From: Anaerolineae bacterium
GTDB taxonomy: Bacteria > Pseudomonadota > Alphaproteobacteria > DSM-16000 > Inquilinaceae
DNA length: 64,000 nucleotides
Direction: 5' to 3'
Assembly: GCA_028285185.1 (NCBI GenBank)
Contig: JANQQD010000065.1
Location: 1 to 64,000 of the forward strand
The notes under the pieces: model-generated
What the model was told of the DNA's origin: nothing
The model's database searches: none
The model's input: only the letters and a program-made list of their open reading frames with translations
Shown here: in pieces, positions 27,705-37,028 of the stretch
Layout of the letters: every line of letters begins with the position of its first letter
Numbering within the stretch: position 1 is the stretch's first letter
Program-made: the position numbers and the translations under genes

Positions 27705-28578
27705 GTCAGATGATCAATTGACCCAGAAACCGGCCTTGGATGTGGCAAGCCTGCTCGGGGAGTCGTTCGCCGGGCACACGATGCAGCGCGTGCGCACGCC
27801 CGACGGGCGCTACCGCTACAACTATGTCAGCGCCGGCGTGAAAGACCTTTTCGGACTGGACCCGGAGGAGCTGGTACGGCTGCCGGCCGTCGACCATGGC
27901 TGGGTGCATGACGACGACCGACCGCGCTTCGTCGCTGCGCTGGAACACTCCGCCGCCACTCTCGGCCCGTTGGACGAGGAGGTGCGCGTGCGCCGGCCCG
28001 ACGGCGGCTATCGCTGGGTCCGCTCGCTCGGCCGGCCCCGGCGGCTTGCAGACGGTACGGTGATCTGGGACGGCGTTGCGCTGGACGTCACCGAACGGCG
28101 CGAGGCGCTGGAGGCCCTGGAAAGGGCGCTTGTGCATGTCCGCAAGAAAGAGGCGTCGGACGGCAGTGTCAGCCACATCGCCGCCAGCGACGTCTCCGGC
28201 CATCTCGCCTCGCTGAAGGGGGCAGTCGACCGTCTGGCCGGTGACCCCGAGCTTCAGGGCGCTCAGGCTGCCCAGGACGTCATCCGCCAGTTCGCGGAGT
28301 TCGAGCGCGCACTGACCGCAACGCGGGACCTGATCGTGCGGCAGGCCGAAACGGGCAGCGACACGGGGGATGAACGCGGGAACGGGCGGCGGCTGACCAA
28401 GCGTCAGGCGGAAATCATGGATCTGGTCGCCGAGGGATCATCGAACCGGGATGTCGCGCTGCGGCTGGGCCTGTCGGAGGGAACGGTGAAGCTGCACGTC
28501 TCGACCATCTTCAAACGCCTTGAGGTCGACAACCGCACGGAAGCCGCGCGGGTGTGGACAGCGGCTCTGAGGCGATGA
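27703..28578 (+). CDS. PAS-LuxR transcriptional regulator
   Basis: From ATG 27703 the 291-residue product has a PAS fold (RVRTPDGRYRYNYVSAGVKDLFGLDPEEL to VIWDGVALDVTERREALE, residues about 27-140), a helical linker and a LuxR/FixJ-type helix-turn-helix (RLTKRQAEIMDLVAEGSSNRDVALRLGLSEGTVKLHVSTIFKRL, about 227-275). The PAS domain has no visible flavin cysteine or haem histidine. It is divergent from, and probably regulates, the BKACE-TRAP operon. Confidence 0.88.
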   Translation: MSDDQLTQKPALDVASLLGESFAGHTMQRVRTPDGRYRYNYVSAGVKDLFGLDPEELVRLPAVDHGWVHDDDRPRFVAALEHSAATLGPLDEEVRVRRPDGGYRWVRSLGRPRRLADGTVIWDGVALDVTERREALEALERALVHVRKKEASDGSVSHIAASDVSGHLASLKGAVDRLAGDPELQGAQAAQDVIRQFAEFERALTATRDLIVRQAETGSDTGDERGNGRRLTKRQAEIMDLVAEGSSNRDVALRLGLSEGTVKLHVSTIFKRLEVDNRTEAARVWTAALRR

Positions 28579-28605
28579 CTGGGTGACAGGTAAGCGCCGA
28601 AGTGC

Positions 28606-28791
28606 CTGCTGCACCGACATTCCCGACCGTTCGCAGCCCCGAACGTCCATGACATGAAGTGGAAGAAGTTCTTCTACCGGAAACTCTGCGAACAGGACGG
28701 CCTGCTGGTCTGCCGTGCGCCCAACTGCGACGTCCGCATCGACAAAGTGCACTGCTTCGGGCCGGAGACGGGGGATGCGCTCGCGTGGCGG
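28606..28791 (+). pseudogene. Truncated second copy of the nifQ 3' end
   Basis: The 62 codons match the end of nifQ (20225-20410) at about 87% of bases, including FYRKLCEQDGLLVCRAPNCDV. The third cysteine of the metal motif is changed to arginine (CDVRIDKVHC), and the stop is lost, so the frame runs on to 28851. The 5' two-thirds of the gene are missing. It is a remnant that flanks the right side of the catabolic cluster. Confidence 0.92.
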
Positions 28792-29045
28792 TATTGGGGG
28801 AAGAGGGGCCCAAGGGAGTGCCCTGAGAAGAGTAGGAAATGCACCGGGTAAACTGCCGGTCTGTCCGTGCGGAGCCAGCCTCGCCGCTGCTATCCACGAT
28901 CCGGTCGCCGTCTATGGCCGGCGGACGTCAGTCTGCCGCAGCCTGCAGGCGGTATTCCTCTGGAAAGTTGCACCTTCTTAATGTATAATCAACATCATAG
29001 TAAATTTAAGTAAATTTTTCGGTATCCGATGCAAGGTGATGAATC

Positions 29046-29474
29046 GTGAAAATATTTATGCGATCGAATGCATGGATCACGCTGATGCTATCCTGCTTCA
29101 TATTTGCGTGCGTGCCTGCAGCGCCCAGGGCGCCTTATAACCAAGGGTACTATCCGTCCACGGCATATTCCGGATCTCCATCATATTATCCGTCGGCATC
29201 ATATTATTCGGCTCGTCCGAACTACTCCACGGCCTACTGCGAATCCTATGCCCAGAGCGTCTCGTGGCGGCATTCCCGCGGCGGGGCGATCGGCGGGGCC
29301 TTGCGAGGTGCTGCCGGCGGGGCGGCCATCGGCGCTATCGTGGATGGCGGCAGAGGTGCGGGCCGCGGCGCGGCCATCGGTGCCGTTGCCGGTGGGGCCA
29401 CGCGCGGCATCCAGCGCGGCGTTACGTACAACCAGGCGTTCCGGGATTGCATGAGCGGATATGTCCGCTACTAG
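29046..29474 (+). CDS. Glycine-zipper envelope protein
   Basis: The 142-residue product has an N-terminal signal ending near a cysteine (MLSCFIFACVPA), possibly a lipoprotein although the lipobox is imperfect. A Tyr/Ser-rich linker follows, then a glycine-zipper segment with repeated GxxxG (GGAIGGALRGAAGGAAIGAIVDGG and AAIGAVAGGATRG) and a conserved tail YNQAFRDCMSGYVRY. Such proteins insert in or span the outer membrane. The first 200 bp are AT-rich. Confidence 0.8.
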   Translation: MKIFMRSNAWITLMLSCFIFACVPAAPRAPYNQGYYPSTAYSGSPSYYPSASYYSARPNYSTAYCESYAQSVSWRHSRGGAIGGALRGAAGGAAIGAIVDGGRGAGRGAAIGAVAGGATRGIQRGVTYNQAFRDCMSGYVRY

Positions 29475-29588
29475 CCCGCATCTCACGCCCCCAAAGGTCG
29501 GCACGGCCCTGCGCCGGTCATGAGGGCATGAAACATGTGGGCGAGAGCAGACCGGCAGCCAGAGCTTTCCCGATCGGAGCACGCTGAC

Positions 29589-29897
29589 ATGCGCACCATA
29601 CTGTCGACCATGGCCCTGTCCCTGGGGCTGGCACTTGCCGGACCCTCCGCAGCACACGCCCAGGCCGAGGTGATACGGCTCAACATCGATGAGATCAGTT
29701 GCCGGGAGATCCTCACCATGGGCGGCGAGGAAAGGGACTTTGCCCTGATCTTCCTGCATGGGTTCGTAAGCGGCCAGAACGGCGAGATCCTGTTCGACGG
29801 GCCAGCCTTGACCGAAGCGACCGATACCATCCTCGACCGCTGCATCAGCACGCCGGACGCAAGCGCGCTGTCCGTGTTCACAAGCGTCCGCGGCTGA
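29589..29897 (+). CDS. HdeA-family periplasmic protein
   Basis: From ATG 29589 the 102-residue product has a signal peptide (MRTILSTMALSLGLALAGPSAAHA) and the HdeA core ISCREILTMGGEERDFALIFLHGFVSGQNGE ... CIS with two cysteines for the family's single disulfide. HdeA-like proteins are acid-activated periplasmic chaperones in enterobacteria; in alphaproteobacteria the role is less clear. The longer frame from 29535 lacks support. Confidence 0.85.
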   Translation: MRTILSTMALSLGLALAGPSAAHAQAEVIRLNIDEISCREILTMGGEERDFALIFLHGFVSGQNGEILFDGPALTEATDTILDRCISTPDASALSVFTSVRG

Positions 29898-30187
29898 CGC
29901 TGACGTTCCCCGGGATCGCGGGTGACCTTGAACGTCGGGCACCTTATTGATGCCCGGTTTGGGCCTTAAGACTGTCTGCCGCAGCCCGTACCAATTGCCA
30001 ATTCGAACTCTTGCTTCGACTATAGCCGCCGATGCTCGGCCCTCCGGGAGTTGCAGAGTGAATCAGCCCGAAGTCTGATCAACCCACCGCGCATGCCCCG
30101 TTGAAGCGGCCGTTCCCACCGACCTCACCCATGGCCCCTCCTGATGGCGGCCCTCCCGTGTCCGAAGTTCTTGAAGGAAGATCTGCC

Positions 30188-31093
30188 ATGTCCCGCGATC
30201 ACAGTGGCCGTCGCCCGACCCTCCCCTCCGCTTCGTCCGATGGCGTTCCGCTCGATGTCCTTCAGCGCTTGGCCTCCGGCGGTCCCAGCGTTGGGCGCCG
30301 GCCTTTGGGGGCGGCGGCGTTGCGCGCGCTGGCGACCATCTTCGTGTTCGCCACACCGATCCAGCCAGGCGTCGCCCAATCCCCAACGCTGCGTGGCTGC
30401 ACCCTGACGGAGGAAGAGTTCCGGGAACTCATCGGCGATGACGAAGCGACGTTCCGCAGCAGCATGGTGTTCGTCATGGACGACGGCACGCTGGTCAGCG
30501 ACACCTCCGGCGATCCTCGGCTGGACGCCGCCTTTGGGCAGTTGCTGGCGGATCTTGCTACGAGAGTCCAGGTCCGTCCCGGCTTCGGCTTCTTCGACGA
30601 TAGGGGCAGCCCGAATGCGTTTGCGACGACCTACACGCTCATGCCCAACACCCAGGGCACAGTGGTCATAGGGACCACATTGATGAATGACTATCTGCGC
30701 AACCCGGAATTCCGGCAGCATGGCGACCTGCTGCTCATGGCCGTCTGCGCGCACGAGTTCGGCCACATCAAGCAGTATTTCCACCAGCCCAACCTGGGAC
30801 TGTACGATCGCCTGGTCAGCATGCACCCGACGGTGAAATTCCTGGAACTGCACGCCGACTTTCTGTCCGGCTACTATATGGGCACGCGCGGGTCCCAGTT
30901 CTCGGACGAGCAGCTGGTGGTCATCGGCCGGGGCTATGAGGCTATGGGCGACATCTACTACAACGACCCCAACCACCACGGCACCAATGCCGAGCGGATC
31001 GCCGCGATCGAGAACGGCTACCTCATGGGCTCACTGTCTGGTGGGAGCATCGACGACGCCATCGAGGCCGGCCTTTACTATCTTCGCGCCTGA
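30188..31093 (+). CDS. Exported zinc metalloprotease-like protein
   Basis: Start 30188 is preceded by GAAGGAAG; an upstream ATG at 30101 is less likely. The 301-residue product has a hydrophobic segment (ALRALATIFVFATPIQPGVAQ) after about 35 residues. The catalytic motif HEFGH is in AVCAHEFGHIKQYFH, and a downstream glutamate lies in KFLELHADFLSGYYMG, giving a gluzincin-like HExxH...E arrangement. It is probably membrane-anchored or periplasmic; its substrate is unknown. It is convergent with nothing and lies alone. Confidence 0.75.
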   Translation: MSRDHSGRRPTLPSASSDGVPLDVLQRLASGGPSVGRRPLGAAALRALATIFVFATPIQPGVAQSPTLRGCTLTEEEFRELIGDDEATFRSSMVFVMDDGTLVSDTSGDPRLDAAFGQLLADLATRVQVRPGFGFFDDRGSPNAFATTYTLMPNTQGTVVIGTTLMNDYLRNPEFRQHGDLLLMAVCAHEFGHIKQYFHQPNLGLYDRLVSMHPTVKFLELHADFLSGYYMGTRGSQFSDEQLVVIGRGYEAMGDIYYNDPNHHGTNAERIAAIENGYLMGSLSGGSIDDAIEAGLYYLRA

Positions 31094-31527
31094 GCAACCG
31101 CGTCGCCGTCGTCCTCCGGCGCGCCAACCCGTGTCTTGGTTGCCGCCTTGCGAACAATCTCCTCACCTTCCGGCGTCAGGTTGAGACGCGGTTGGTCGCG
31201 CGATCAGAACGAGACAACGCCACTGCGGATCGGATCCGCGACGAACTCGCTGCCCTCTGGATAGTTCTGGGGCATAGTACTTAACTTTTAAGCGGCAACT
31301 AGTGCGGCGGCCGGCGTCGCCACCAACGCGTTGAGTGCGAAGCTTCTCTGCAGCCACCAACACGGTCGCGCGCTCTTCGGCAAAGAGCGCTCAAAGGCGA
31401 AATCGGAACATCCGTCGGCCCCGCCCGAGCCTCCGCCCGCGTCGCAAACCTGACAATCCGCACGCACTGTCCGAAAGTCGCCAACCGAGCCACCTCAAAA
31501 ACTTCAGAAATATCAGGTGCCTAACCT
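31094..31527. other. Intergenic region upstream of iscA with degenerate NifA sites
   Basis: No gene is called here. Two sites matching five of six NifA-site bases, CGT-N10-ACA at 31440-31455 and TGT-N10-CCA at 31468-31483, lie 60-90 bp upstream of the sigma54 promoter and are the best activator sites visible. A short antisense stretch near 31090-31205 reads like a protein C-terminus (LTPEGEEIVRKAATKTRVG) without a start and may be a relic. Confidence 0.45.
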
Positions 31528-31543
31528 TGGCACGGCGGTTGCT
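31528..31543 (+). promoter_or_regulatory. sigma54 (-24/-12) promoter of iscA-nifW-fixABCX
   Basis: TGGCACGGCGGTTGCT is identical over 16 bases to the nifH promoter at 11640. It lies 46 bp upstream of the iscA start. Confidence 0.93.
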
Positions 31544-31589
31544 TTGGCCTCTCACGGAAACGGACCCAACCGGGGGAGTGGAGGCAAGC

Positions 31590-31934
31590 ATGGTGGCACT
31601 GACCGACACGGCCGTGCGGATGGTCGAGCGGCTGATCGGCAACGCCGCGGAGGGGACCTGCGGGCTGCGGATCATGGTGGAGCCGGGTGGGTGCGCCGGC
31701 CTCCAATACCTGCTGGGGCTGGAGAGTGCCGCCATGGACGGCGACGAGATCTATGAGGCCGGGGCGGTCAAGGTGTTCGTCGATCCCCACAGCCTGCCGA
31801 TCCTCCACGGAACCCAGATCGACTATGTCGAGGGGCTGGATACCTCCGGCTTCGTCTTCGACAACCCCAATGTCGCGAACGTCTGCAGTTGCTCGAAATC
31901 GTTCAGCGCCGCTTGGAGCGGGGACGCGGAATGA
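31590..31934 (+). CDS. Nif-linked IscA/HesB Fe-S carrier
   Basis: The 114-residue A-type carrier has its three cluster cysteines at C35 (PGGCAGLQY), C99 and C101 (NVCSCSKSF). Start 31590 has GGAGGC upstream. Family members hold or pass [4Fe-4S] clusters to nitrogenase proteins such as NifB. The stop overlaps the nifW start (ATGA). Confidence 0.94.
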   Translation: MVALTDTAVRMVERLIGNAAEGTCGLRIMVEPGGCAGLQYLLGLESAAMDGDEIYEAGAVKVFVDPHSLPILHGTQIDYVEGLDTSGFVFDNPNVANVCSCSKSFSAAWSGDAE

Positions 31935-32296
31935 TGGACTTGCGCGAGGAGCTGGCAGGGCTGGAGACGGCCGAGGCGTTCCTGGAGCGCTTCGCCATTC
32001 CGTACGACCAGCGCGTCGTCGATGTGAACCGGCTGCACATCCTGCAGCGCGCGCATGACCTGCTGGACGGGGAGGCCGCGGATCTGGACGACACCGCACT
32101 GGCCGAACGCTTCGCCGCGGTGCTGGCCCAGGCCTATGCCGATTTCACGCGCTCCGACGCGCGGACGGAGAAGGTGTTCGCGGTGTTTCGCCGTGCGAAG
32201 ACAGACAGTGCTGGGCCGAGCCGGACCTTCGTGCCCATCGACACCATCGCCGGCGGGCCGCGCCGGCTGCCCGTCGCCCGAGGCTCTCGCCCATGA
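31931..32296 (+). CDS. nifW: NifW, nitrogenase stabilising/protective protein
   Basis: The 121-residue product has the family core AEAFLERFAIPYDQRVVDVNRLHILQRAHDLL and a C-terminal EKVFAVFRRAK. NifW binds the MoFe protein and is thought to help its maturation or protect it from oxygen. It overlaps both neighbours by four bases, pointing to coupled translation with iscA and fixA. Confidence 0.93.
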   Translation: MMDLREELAGLETAEAFLERFAIPYDQRVVDVNRLHILQRAHDLLDGEAADLDDTALAERFAAVLAQAYADFTRSDARTEKVFAVFRRAKTDSAGPSRTFVPIDTIAGGPRRLPVARGSRP

Positions 32297-33144
32297 ACAT
32301 CGTCGTCTGCATCAAGCAGGTGCCAGATAGCGCGCAGATCCGCGTACATCCGGTCACCAACACGATCATGCGCCAGGGCGTGCCGACGATCATCAACCCT
32401 TATGACCTGTACGCGCTGGAGGAGGCGTTGCAGTTGCGCGACCGCTTCGGCGGGCAGGTGACCGTGATCACCATGGGGCCGGCCATGGCGGACACCTCGC
32501 TGCGCAAGGCGTTGGCCTATGGCGCGGACCGCGCGGTGCTGCTGACCGACCGGTTCTTCGCCGGCGCCGATACGCTGGCGACATCGTTCGCGCTGTCAGC
32601 GGGCATCGCGAAGCTGGCGGAGGAGGCGCCGGTGGACATTGTCTTCACCGGCAAGCAGACGATCGACGGCGACACCGCCCAGGTGGGCCCCGGCATCGCC
32701 AAGCGGCTGGCGCTGCATCAGCTGACCTATGTGGAACACATCGACCGCCTGGACCTGGACGCGCGCGAGATCGTGGTGCGGCGGCGGGCCGAAGGCGGGG
32801 TGCAGGTGCTGAAAACCGGGCTACCATGCCTGATCACCATGCTGGAGGGCACCAACAGCATCCGCTTCGCCGGCATGGACGACATGTTCCGCGCCGCGCG
32901 GGCCGAGATCGAGGTCTGGAACGCGGCCAAGGCCGGCATCGACGACGTGCAGAAATGCGGCCTGCGCGGATCGCCCACGGTGGTGAAGAAGGTTTTCGCG
33001 CCGCAGCCGCGCACCGAGGCGGCGAAGATGATTGATGTCGCCGGCCTGGCGCCGGTGGAGATCGCCGATGCCGCCATCGACACGCTGTTCGCCGCCGATC
33101 CCGACCTGCACGACGACCTGCGCGCCTTCGCGTCGGGCGCTTGA
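32293..33144 (+). CDS. fixA: FixA, electron-bifurcating ETF beta subunit
   Basis: FixA is the ETF-beta-like subunit of FixABCX, which splits electrons from NADH between quinone and ferredoxin/flavodoxin to supply nitrogenase. The 283-residue product begins MNIVVCIKQVPDSAQIRVHP and has GKQTIDGDTAQVGPGIAKRL in the nucleotide-binding part. It overlaps nifW by four bases. Confidence 0.97.
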   Translation: MNIVVCIKQVPDSAQIRVHPVTNTIMRQGVPTIINPYDLYALEEALQLRDRFGGQVTVITMGPAMADTSLRKALAYGADRAVLLTDRFFAGADTLATSFALSAGIAKLAEEAPVDIVFTGKQTIDGDTAQVGPGIAKRLALHQLTYVEHIDRLDLDAREIVVRRRAEGGVQVLKTGLPCLITMLEGTNSIRFAGMDDMFRAARAEIEVWNAAKAGIDDVQKCGLRGSPTVVKKVFAPQPRTEAAKMIDVAGLAPVEIADAAIDTLFAADPDLHDDLRAFASGA

Positions 33145-33159
33145 GGGGAGACGAAGCCC

Positions 33160-34245
33160 ATGAGCCAGACCCCCGCCCGCACCGCACCCGCCCGCGGAAA
33201 GCCCCTGCCCGAACACCTGAAGGCCTATCGCGGCGTCTGGGTGGTGGTGGAGGCCGAGCGCGGTCATGCCCACACCGTCTCGTGGGAGCTGCTGGGCGAG
33301 GGCAGAAAGTTAGCCGACGAACTGAAGGTGGACCTGGCCGCCGTGGTCATGGGCCCGCCGGAGCCCTGGCTGGACGATGTCTGTGCCGAGGCGGGCGCCC
33401 ATGGCGCCGACCTGGTCTACCGCATCGCCGACCCGGTCCTGGCAGACTATCGCACCCAGCCCTTCACCCGGGGCCTGACCGCGCTGGTGGAGGCCTACAA
33501 GCCGGAAATCCTGCTGCTGGGCGCCACGACCCTGGGCCGCGACCTCGCCGGGAGTGTGGCGACGACGCTGACCACGGGCCTGACCGCCGACTGCACGGAG
33601 TTGGCCATCGATATGGAGACGCGCAGCATGGCGTCGACCCGGCCGACCTTCGGCGGCAGCCTGCTGTGCACCATCCACACGCTGAACTTCCGCCCGCAGA
33701 TGGCGACCGTGCGCCCGCGCGTGATGGCCATGCCCAAGCGCCGCGACGGTGCCGTGCCGAAGATCGTCGACCACCCGCTGGACCTGGCGGAAGTCGACAT
33801 CGTCACCAAGGTGCTGGACTACGTGCCGGACCGCGACGACGACAAACCGCGGCTCGCTTATGCCGACATCGTCGTCGCCGGCGGGATGGGCCTGGGTTCG
33901 CCGGAGAACTTCCGGCTGGTGGTCGAGCTGGCGGAAGTGCTGGGCGCCGAATACGGCGGCTCGCGCCCCCTGGTGCAGAAGGGCTGGATCCCGGCCGACC
34001 GCCAGATCGGCCAGACCGGCAAGACGATCCGGCCCAAGCTCTACATCGCCGTCGGCATCTCCGGCGCCGTGCAGCACCGTGTCGGCACCGAAGGCGCGGA
34101 CATGATCCTGGCCATCAACACCGATCCCAAAGCCCCGATCTTCGAGTTCGCCACCTACGGCATCGTCGGCGATGCGCTGCAGATCCTGCCCGCACTGACC
34201 AACGCCTTCCGCACCCGCCTGACCGCGCTGAAGGGCGCGGCCTGA
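33160..34245 (+). CDS. fixB: FixB, ETF alpha subunit
   Basis: The 361-residue ETF-alpha-like subunit binds FAD in its C-terminal domain ([26 protein letters not shown] and [28 protein letters not shown]). It forms the flavin core of the complex with FixA. It lies 15 bp after fixA. Confidence 0.97.
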   Translation: MSQTPARTAPARGKPLPEHLKAYRGVWVVVEAERGHAHTVSWELLGEGRKLADELKVDLAAVVMGPPEPWLDDVCAEAGAHGADLVYRIADPVLADYRTQPFTRGLTALVEAYKPEILLLGATTLGRDLAGSVATTLTTGLTADCTELAIDMETRSMASTRPTFGGSLLCTIHTLNFRPQMATVRPRVMAMPKRRDGAVPKIVDHPLDLAEVDIVTKVLDYVPDRDDDKPRLAYADIVVAGGMGLGSPENFRLVVELAEVLGAEYGGSRPLVQKGWIPADRQIGQTGKTIRPKLYIAVGISGAVQHRVGTEGADMILAINTDPKAPIFEFATYGIVGDALQILPALTNAFRTRLTALKGAA

Positions 34246-34270
34246 AAGCCCTCAAGGAGACACCGCGCCC

Positions 34271-35569
34271 ATGCCGGAAACATTCGATGCGATCGTGGTC
34301 GGGGCGGGGCCGGCCGGCAATTCCGCCGCGCTGACGCTGGCGCGTGCGGGCCTGAGCGTGCTGCAGCTGGAACGCGGGGAATATCCGGGTTCCAAGAACG
34401 TGCAGGGCGCCATTCTCTATTCCAATGCGCTTGAGGCCCTGGTCCCCGATTTCCGCGACGAGGCGCCGCTGGAACGCCACATCGTCGAGCAGCGGGTGTG
34501 GATGCTGACGGAGACATCCCATGTCGGCACCCACTACCGCTCCGACGGTTTCAATGAGGAGCGGCCGAACCGCTACACCATCATCCGCGCCCAGTTCGAC
34601 AAATGGTTCTCGTCCAAGGTCAAGGAAGCCGGGGCGCTTGTTATCTGCGAGACCACGGTCACCGGCCTGATCCGCGACGGCCGCAGGGTGGTGGGCGTGA
34701 CCACCGACCGCGCGGGCGGCGAGGTCTATGCCGACGTGGTCGTGCTGGCCGACGGCGTCAACGCGCTGGTGTCGCAGAAGGCCGGCCTGCGCGACGAACT
34801 CAAGCCCGACCAGGTCGCCCTGGCGGTGAAAGAGACGCACTACCTGCCCCGCGACGTGATCGACCAGCGCTTCAACATCCAGGGCGACGAAGGCGTGGTG
34901 ATCGAAGCCGCCGGCACCATCACCGGCGGCATGCTGGGCACCGCCTTCCTCTATACCAATGGCGAGAGCGTGTCGGTGGGCATCGGCTGCATCGTCTCCG
35001 ATTTCGCAGCGTCCGACATCTCGCCTTACGACCTGCTGGAGCGGTTCAAGGCGCATCCGTCCGTGCGCCCCCTTCTGGCCGGCGGCGAGCTGAAGGAATA
35101 CGCCGCCCATCTGATCCCGGAGGGCGGCTACAGAGCCGTCCCGCAGGTCTGCGGCAACGGCTGGATCGTCGCCGGCGATGCCGGGCAGTTCGTAAACTCG
35201 CTCCACCGCGAAGGCTCCAACATGGCGATGACCACGGGCCAGCTGGCGGGCGAGACCATTGCCGAGCTGAAGCGCGAAGGCCGGCCCTTGACGGCGGCCA
35301 ATCTGGCCCGCTACCGCAAGCGGCTCGAGGCAAGCTATGTGCTGAAGGACCTGAGGAAGTACCGCGACCTTCCGCAGGTGCTGCACGGGAACAAGCAGTT
35401 CGTCACCGCCTATCCGGAGCTGTTGAGCCAGGCGGCCGACACCTGGGTCCGTGTCGACGGTATCGACAAGCGCACCAAGGAACGCAGCATCTTCCGCAAC
35501 TTCCGCCGCGGCCGCTCGCTAATGGGGCTGTTCGGCGACGCCTACAAGATCCGGAGGGCTTTTCGATGA
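34271..35569 (+). CDS. fixC: FixC, ETF-quinone oxidoreductase-like flavoprotein
   Basis: The 432-residue product has an N-terminal FAD-binding GxGxxG motif ([21 protein letters not shown]) and the second FAD segment [28 protein letters not shown]. It passes the high-potential electrons to quinone. It overlaps fixX by four bases (ATGA). Confidence 0.97.
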   Translation: MPETFDAIVVGAGPAGNSAALTLARAGLSVLQLERGEYPGSKNVQGAILYSNALEALVPDFRDEAPLERHIVEQRVWMLTETSHVGTHYRSDGFNEERPNRYTIIRAQFDKWFSSKVKEAGALVICETTVTGLIRDGRRVVGVTTDRAGGEVYADVVVLADGVNALVSQKAGLRDELKPDQVALAVKETHYLPRDVIDQRFNIQGDEGVVIEAAGTITGGMLGTAFLYTNGESVSVGIGCIVSDFAASDISPYDLLERFKAHPSVRPLLAGGELKEYAAHLIPEGGYRAVPQVCGNGWIVAGDAGQFVNSLHREGSNMAMTTGQLAGETIAELKREGRPLTAANLARYRKRLEASYVLKDLRKYRDLPQVLHGNKQFVTAYPELLSQAADTWVRVDGIDKRTKERSIFRNFRRGRSLMGLFGDAYKIRRAFR

Positions 35570-35853
35570 GCACGAAGATCGAGCAGAAGCTCTATCAGAA
35601 CCGCTACAACGTCGACGAGGGCCGCCCGCATATCCGCCTGAAGGATCCGGACAACGTGTCGGAGGGCCTGAAGAAATTGCTCACCCTATGCCCGGCCGGC
35701 TGCTGGGCCTTGCAGGACGACGGCAAGCTCGCCAGCTCGCTCGACGGCTGCTTCGAATGCGGCACCTGCCGCATCGTGGCCTCCGCCTTCGGCGACGAGA
35801 TCGAGTGGGAGTATCCGCGCGGCGGCTTCGGCGTGCTGTACAAGTTCGGGTAG
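35566..35853 (+). CDS. fixX: FixX, ferredoxin-like subunit
   Basis: The 95-residue product has the FixX cysteine pattern CPAGCW and CFECGTC, holding a [4Fe-4S] cluster that links FixC to the other subunits. It is the last gene of the sigma54-driven operon; degraded DNA follows at once, with no clear terminator. Confidence 0.96.
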   Translation: MSTKIEQKLYQNRYNVDEGRPHIRLKDPDNVSEGLKKLLTLCPAGCWALQDDGKLASSLDGCFECGTCRIVASAFGDEIEWEYPRGGFGVLYKFG

Positions 35854-35867
35854 GGTGGAATTCCTCG

Positions 35868-36247
35868 GTTGCTCGGCCGCGCCGGCCCGACGCGATCGCG
35901 ACCCGCTCCAGCACCCCGCCCGTCGAGCCCCGCAGCGAGGTGACGCTCTGCGCGCCCATCGTGCCGGCGGCGATCAGATCGCCGTCGCGCGGCCAGTCCG
36001 CGAAGACGATGCGTACGTCTTCCTTTGCCATTTCGTCACTCAGCAGTTCGCCATCGCGCGTGTAGCGCCGGATCTCGTCGTGAACACCCGCCACGAAGTG
36101 TCGGCTGTCCGGCGACCAAGCGGTCTGGAAGCACCATTCGCTTTCTCAGCCGGGCTCCGAGCAATCTCGAACGACCGTGCCCGTCTCGGCGTCGAACACC
36201 ACGAGTGTCCGACGAGGACCTCCTGTAGCGACTCGGCTGCTGTGCTG
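35868..36247 (-). pseudogene. Beta-propeller (WD40/TolB-like) protein remnant with in-frame stop
   Basis: Read on the minus strand this gives RTLVVFDAETGTVVRDC..., an in-frame TGA at 36148-36146, then WSPDSRHFVAGVHDEIRRYTRDGEL and GDLIAAGTMGAQSVTSL, typical of propeller blades. It has neither a start nor a proper end and is joined at its 5' side to an IS1380 piece, so it is dead. Confidence 0.65.
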
Positions 36248-36502
36248 GTCCTCGTAGCCCAGGGCTATGCCGAACACACACTGGCCCATAAGCGTCCGTA
36301 CGGCGTGTTCGATCAGATCGCCACGTCGCCGATCGACGAAGCACGCCGCAAACCGGTCAACTAGGCCGATCGCCCGATCCGTCGCTTCCAACGGCACGCC
36401 GCCGGCATCCGACGTGATCGCGCCGCCATCGAACGAGGCGACGACCGACCGTCCCTCAACGCGTGCAAATTCAAACTGAGCTGAATTACACTGTGTCCAC
36501 AT
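36248..36502 (-). mobile_element. IS1380-family transposase N-terminal fragment
   Basis: About 85 residues match the start of IS1380 transposases (FEFARVEGRSVVASFDGGAITSDAGG, DRAIGLVDRFAACFVDRR, VFGIALGYED). The match ends abruptly at GYED, where the propeller remnant begins in frame. The DDE catalytic domain is absent, so the element is inactive. Confidence 0.82.
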
Positions 36503-36574
36503 CGGGGAACTCTCCTGCGCCGGGTTAACTCTTTGTCGCAGAAGAACTTTCTCGCGCTCAGGACCCCGATGCAC

Positions 36575-36981
36575 CTACCTCGCGTGAGATATCCGGGCTA
36601 GCCACACCAACGACCGGCCCGGCTGGATACCTGACGGAAGGCGCACTACTACGTGGACTATTCCGCCTGCGAAGCTCAACGGGAGTCACACACCTCCGGC
36701 TTCGGAAAGCCACACGTTATTGATGTGGACAAAGTGGCCGTCGTTTGTGGCCAAACTGCGTGTCGCGCTACAACCACGGATGCTCAGGCGCAGACCTTCG
36801 CCCGTCACCAATGAGTCGCAGGATTGTTGAGTTGCGCCATAGTCGAGTGAGCAACCGTCGGTCACCGCCGAGCGCTCGCTACCGAGCGCAGCCGACTTGA
36901 GAACATCGGCCCTGCGCGCAAACCGCGCGCAAGTCGGAGATGCGCGCAAGCCCTACGTCGGCCCTAAGTCATTGAAAAAGT
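36575..36981. other. Gap with nothing recognised
   Basis: No supported gene. An 87-codon minus-strand frame at 36686-36949 has no recognisable motif and is not called. Confidence 0.4.
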
Positions 36982-37028
36982 TGGTGGAGCCAAGGGGAGT
37001 CGAACCCCTGACCTCTACAATGCCATTG
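36982..37028 (-). tRNA. 3' half of a tRNA-Ala(GGC) gene, probable attachment site scar
   Basis: The minus strand reads CAATGGCATTG (anticodon loop with GGC), then the variable and T arm GGGGTTCGACTCCCC and the 3' end TTGGCTCCACCA. The upstream part does not pair with the anticodon 3' stem, and no D arm or 5' acceptor strand is present, so only the 3' half remains. Such fragments mark one end of an element that integrated into the tRNA 3' end; by orientation the element lies to the right. Confidence 0.8.

Noticed and set aside
36686-36949. 87-codon minus-strand frame near the tRNA scar
   Set aside because: No recognisable domain or start signal; probably part of degraded DNA.
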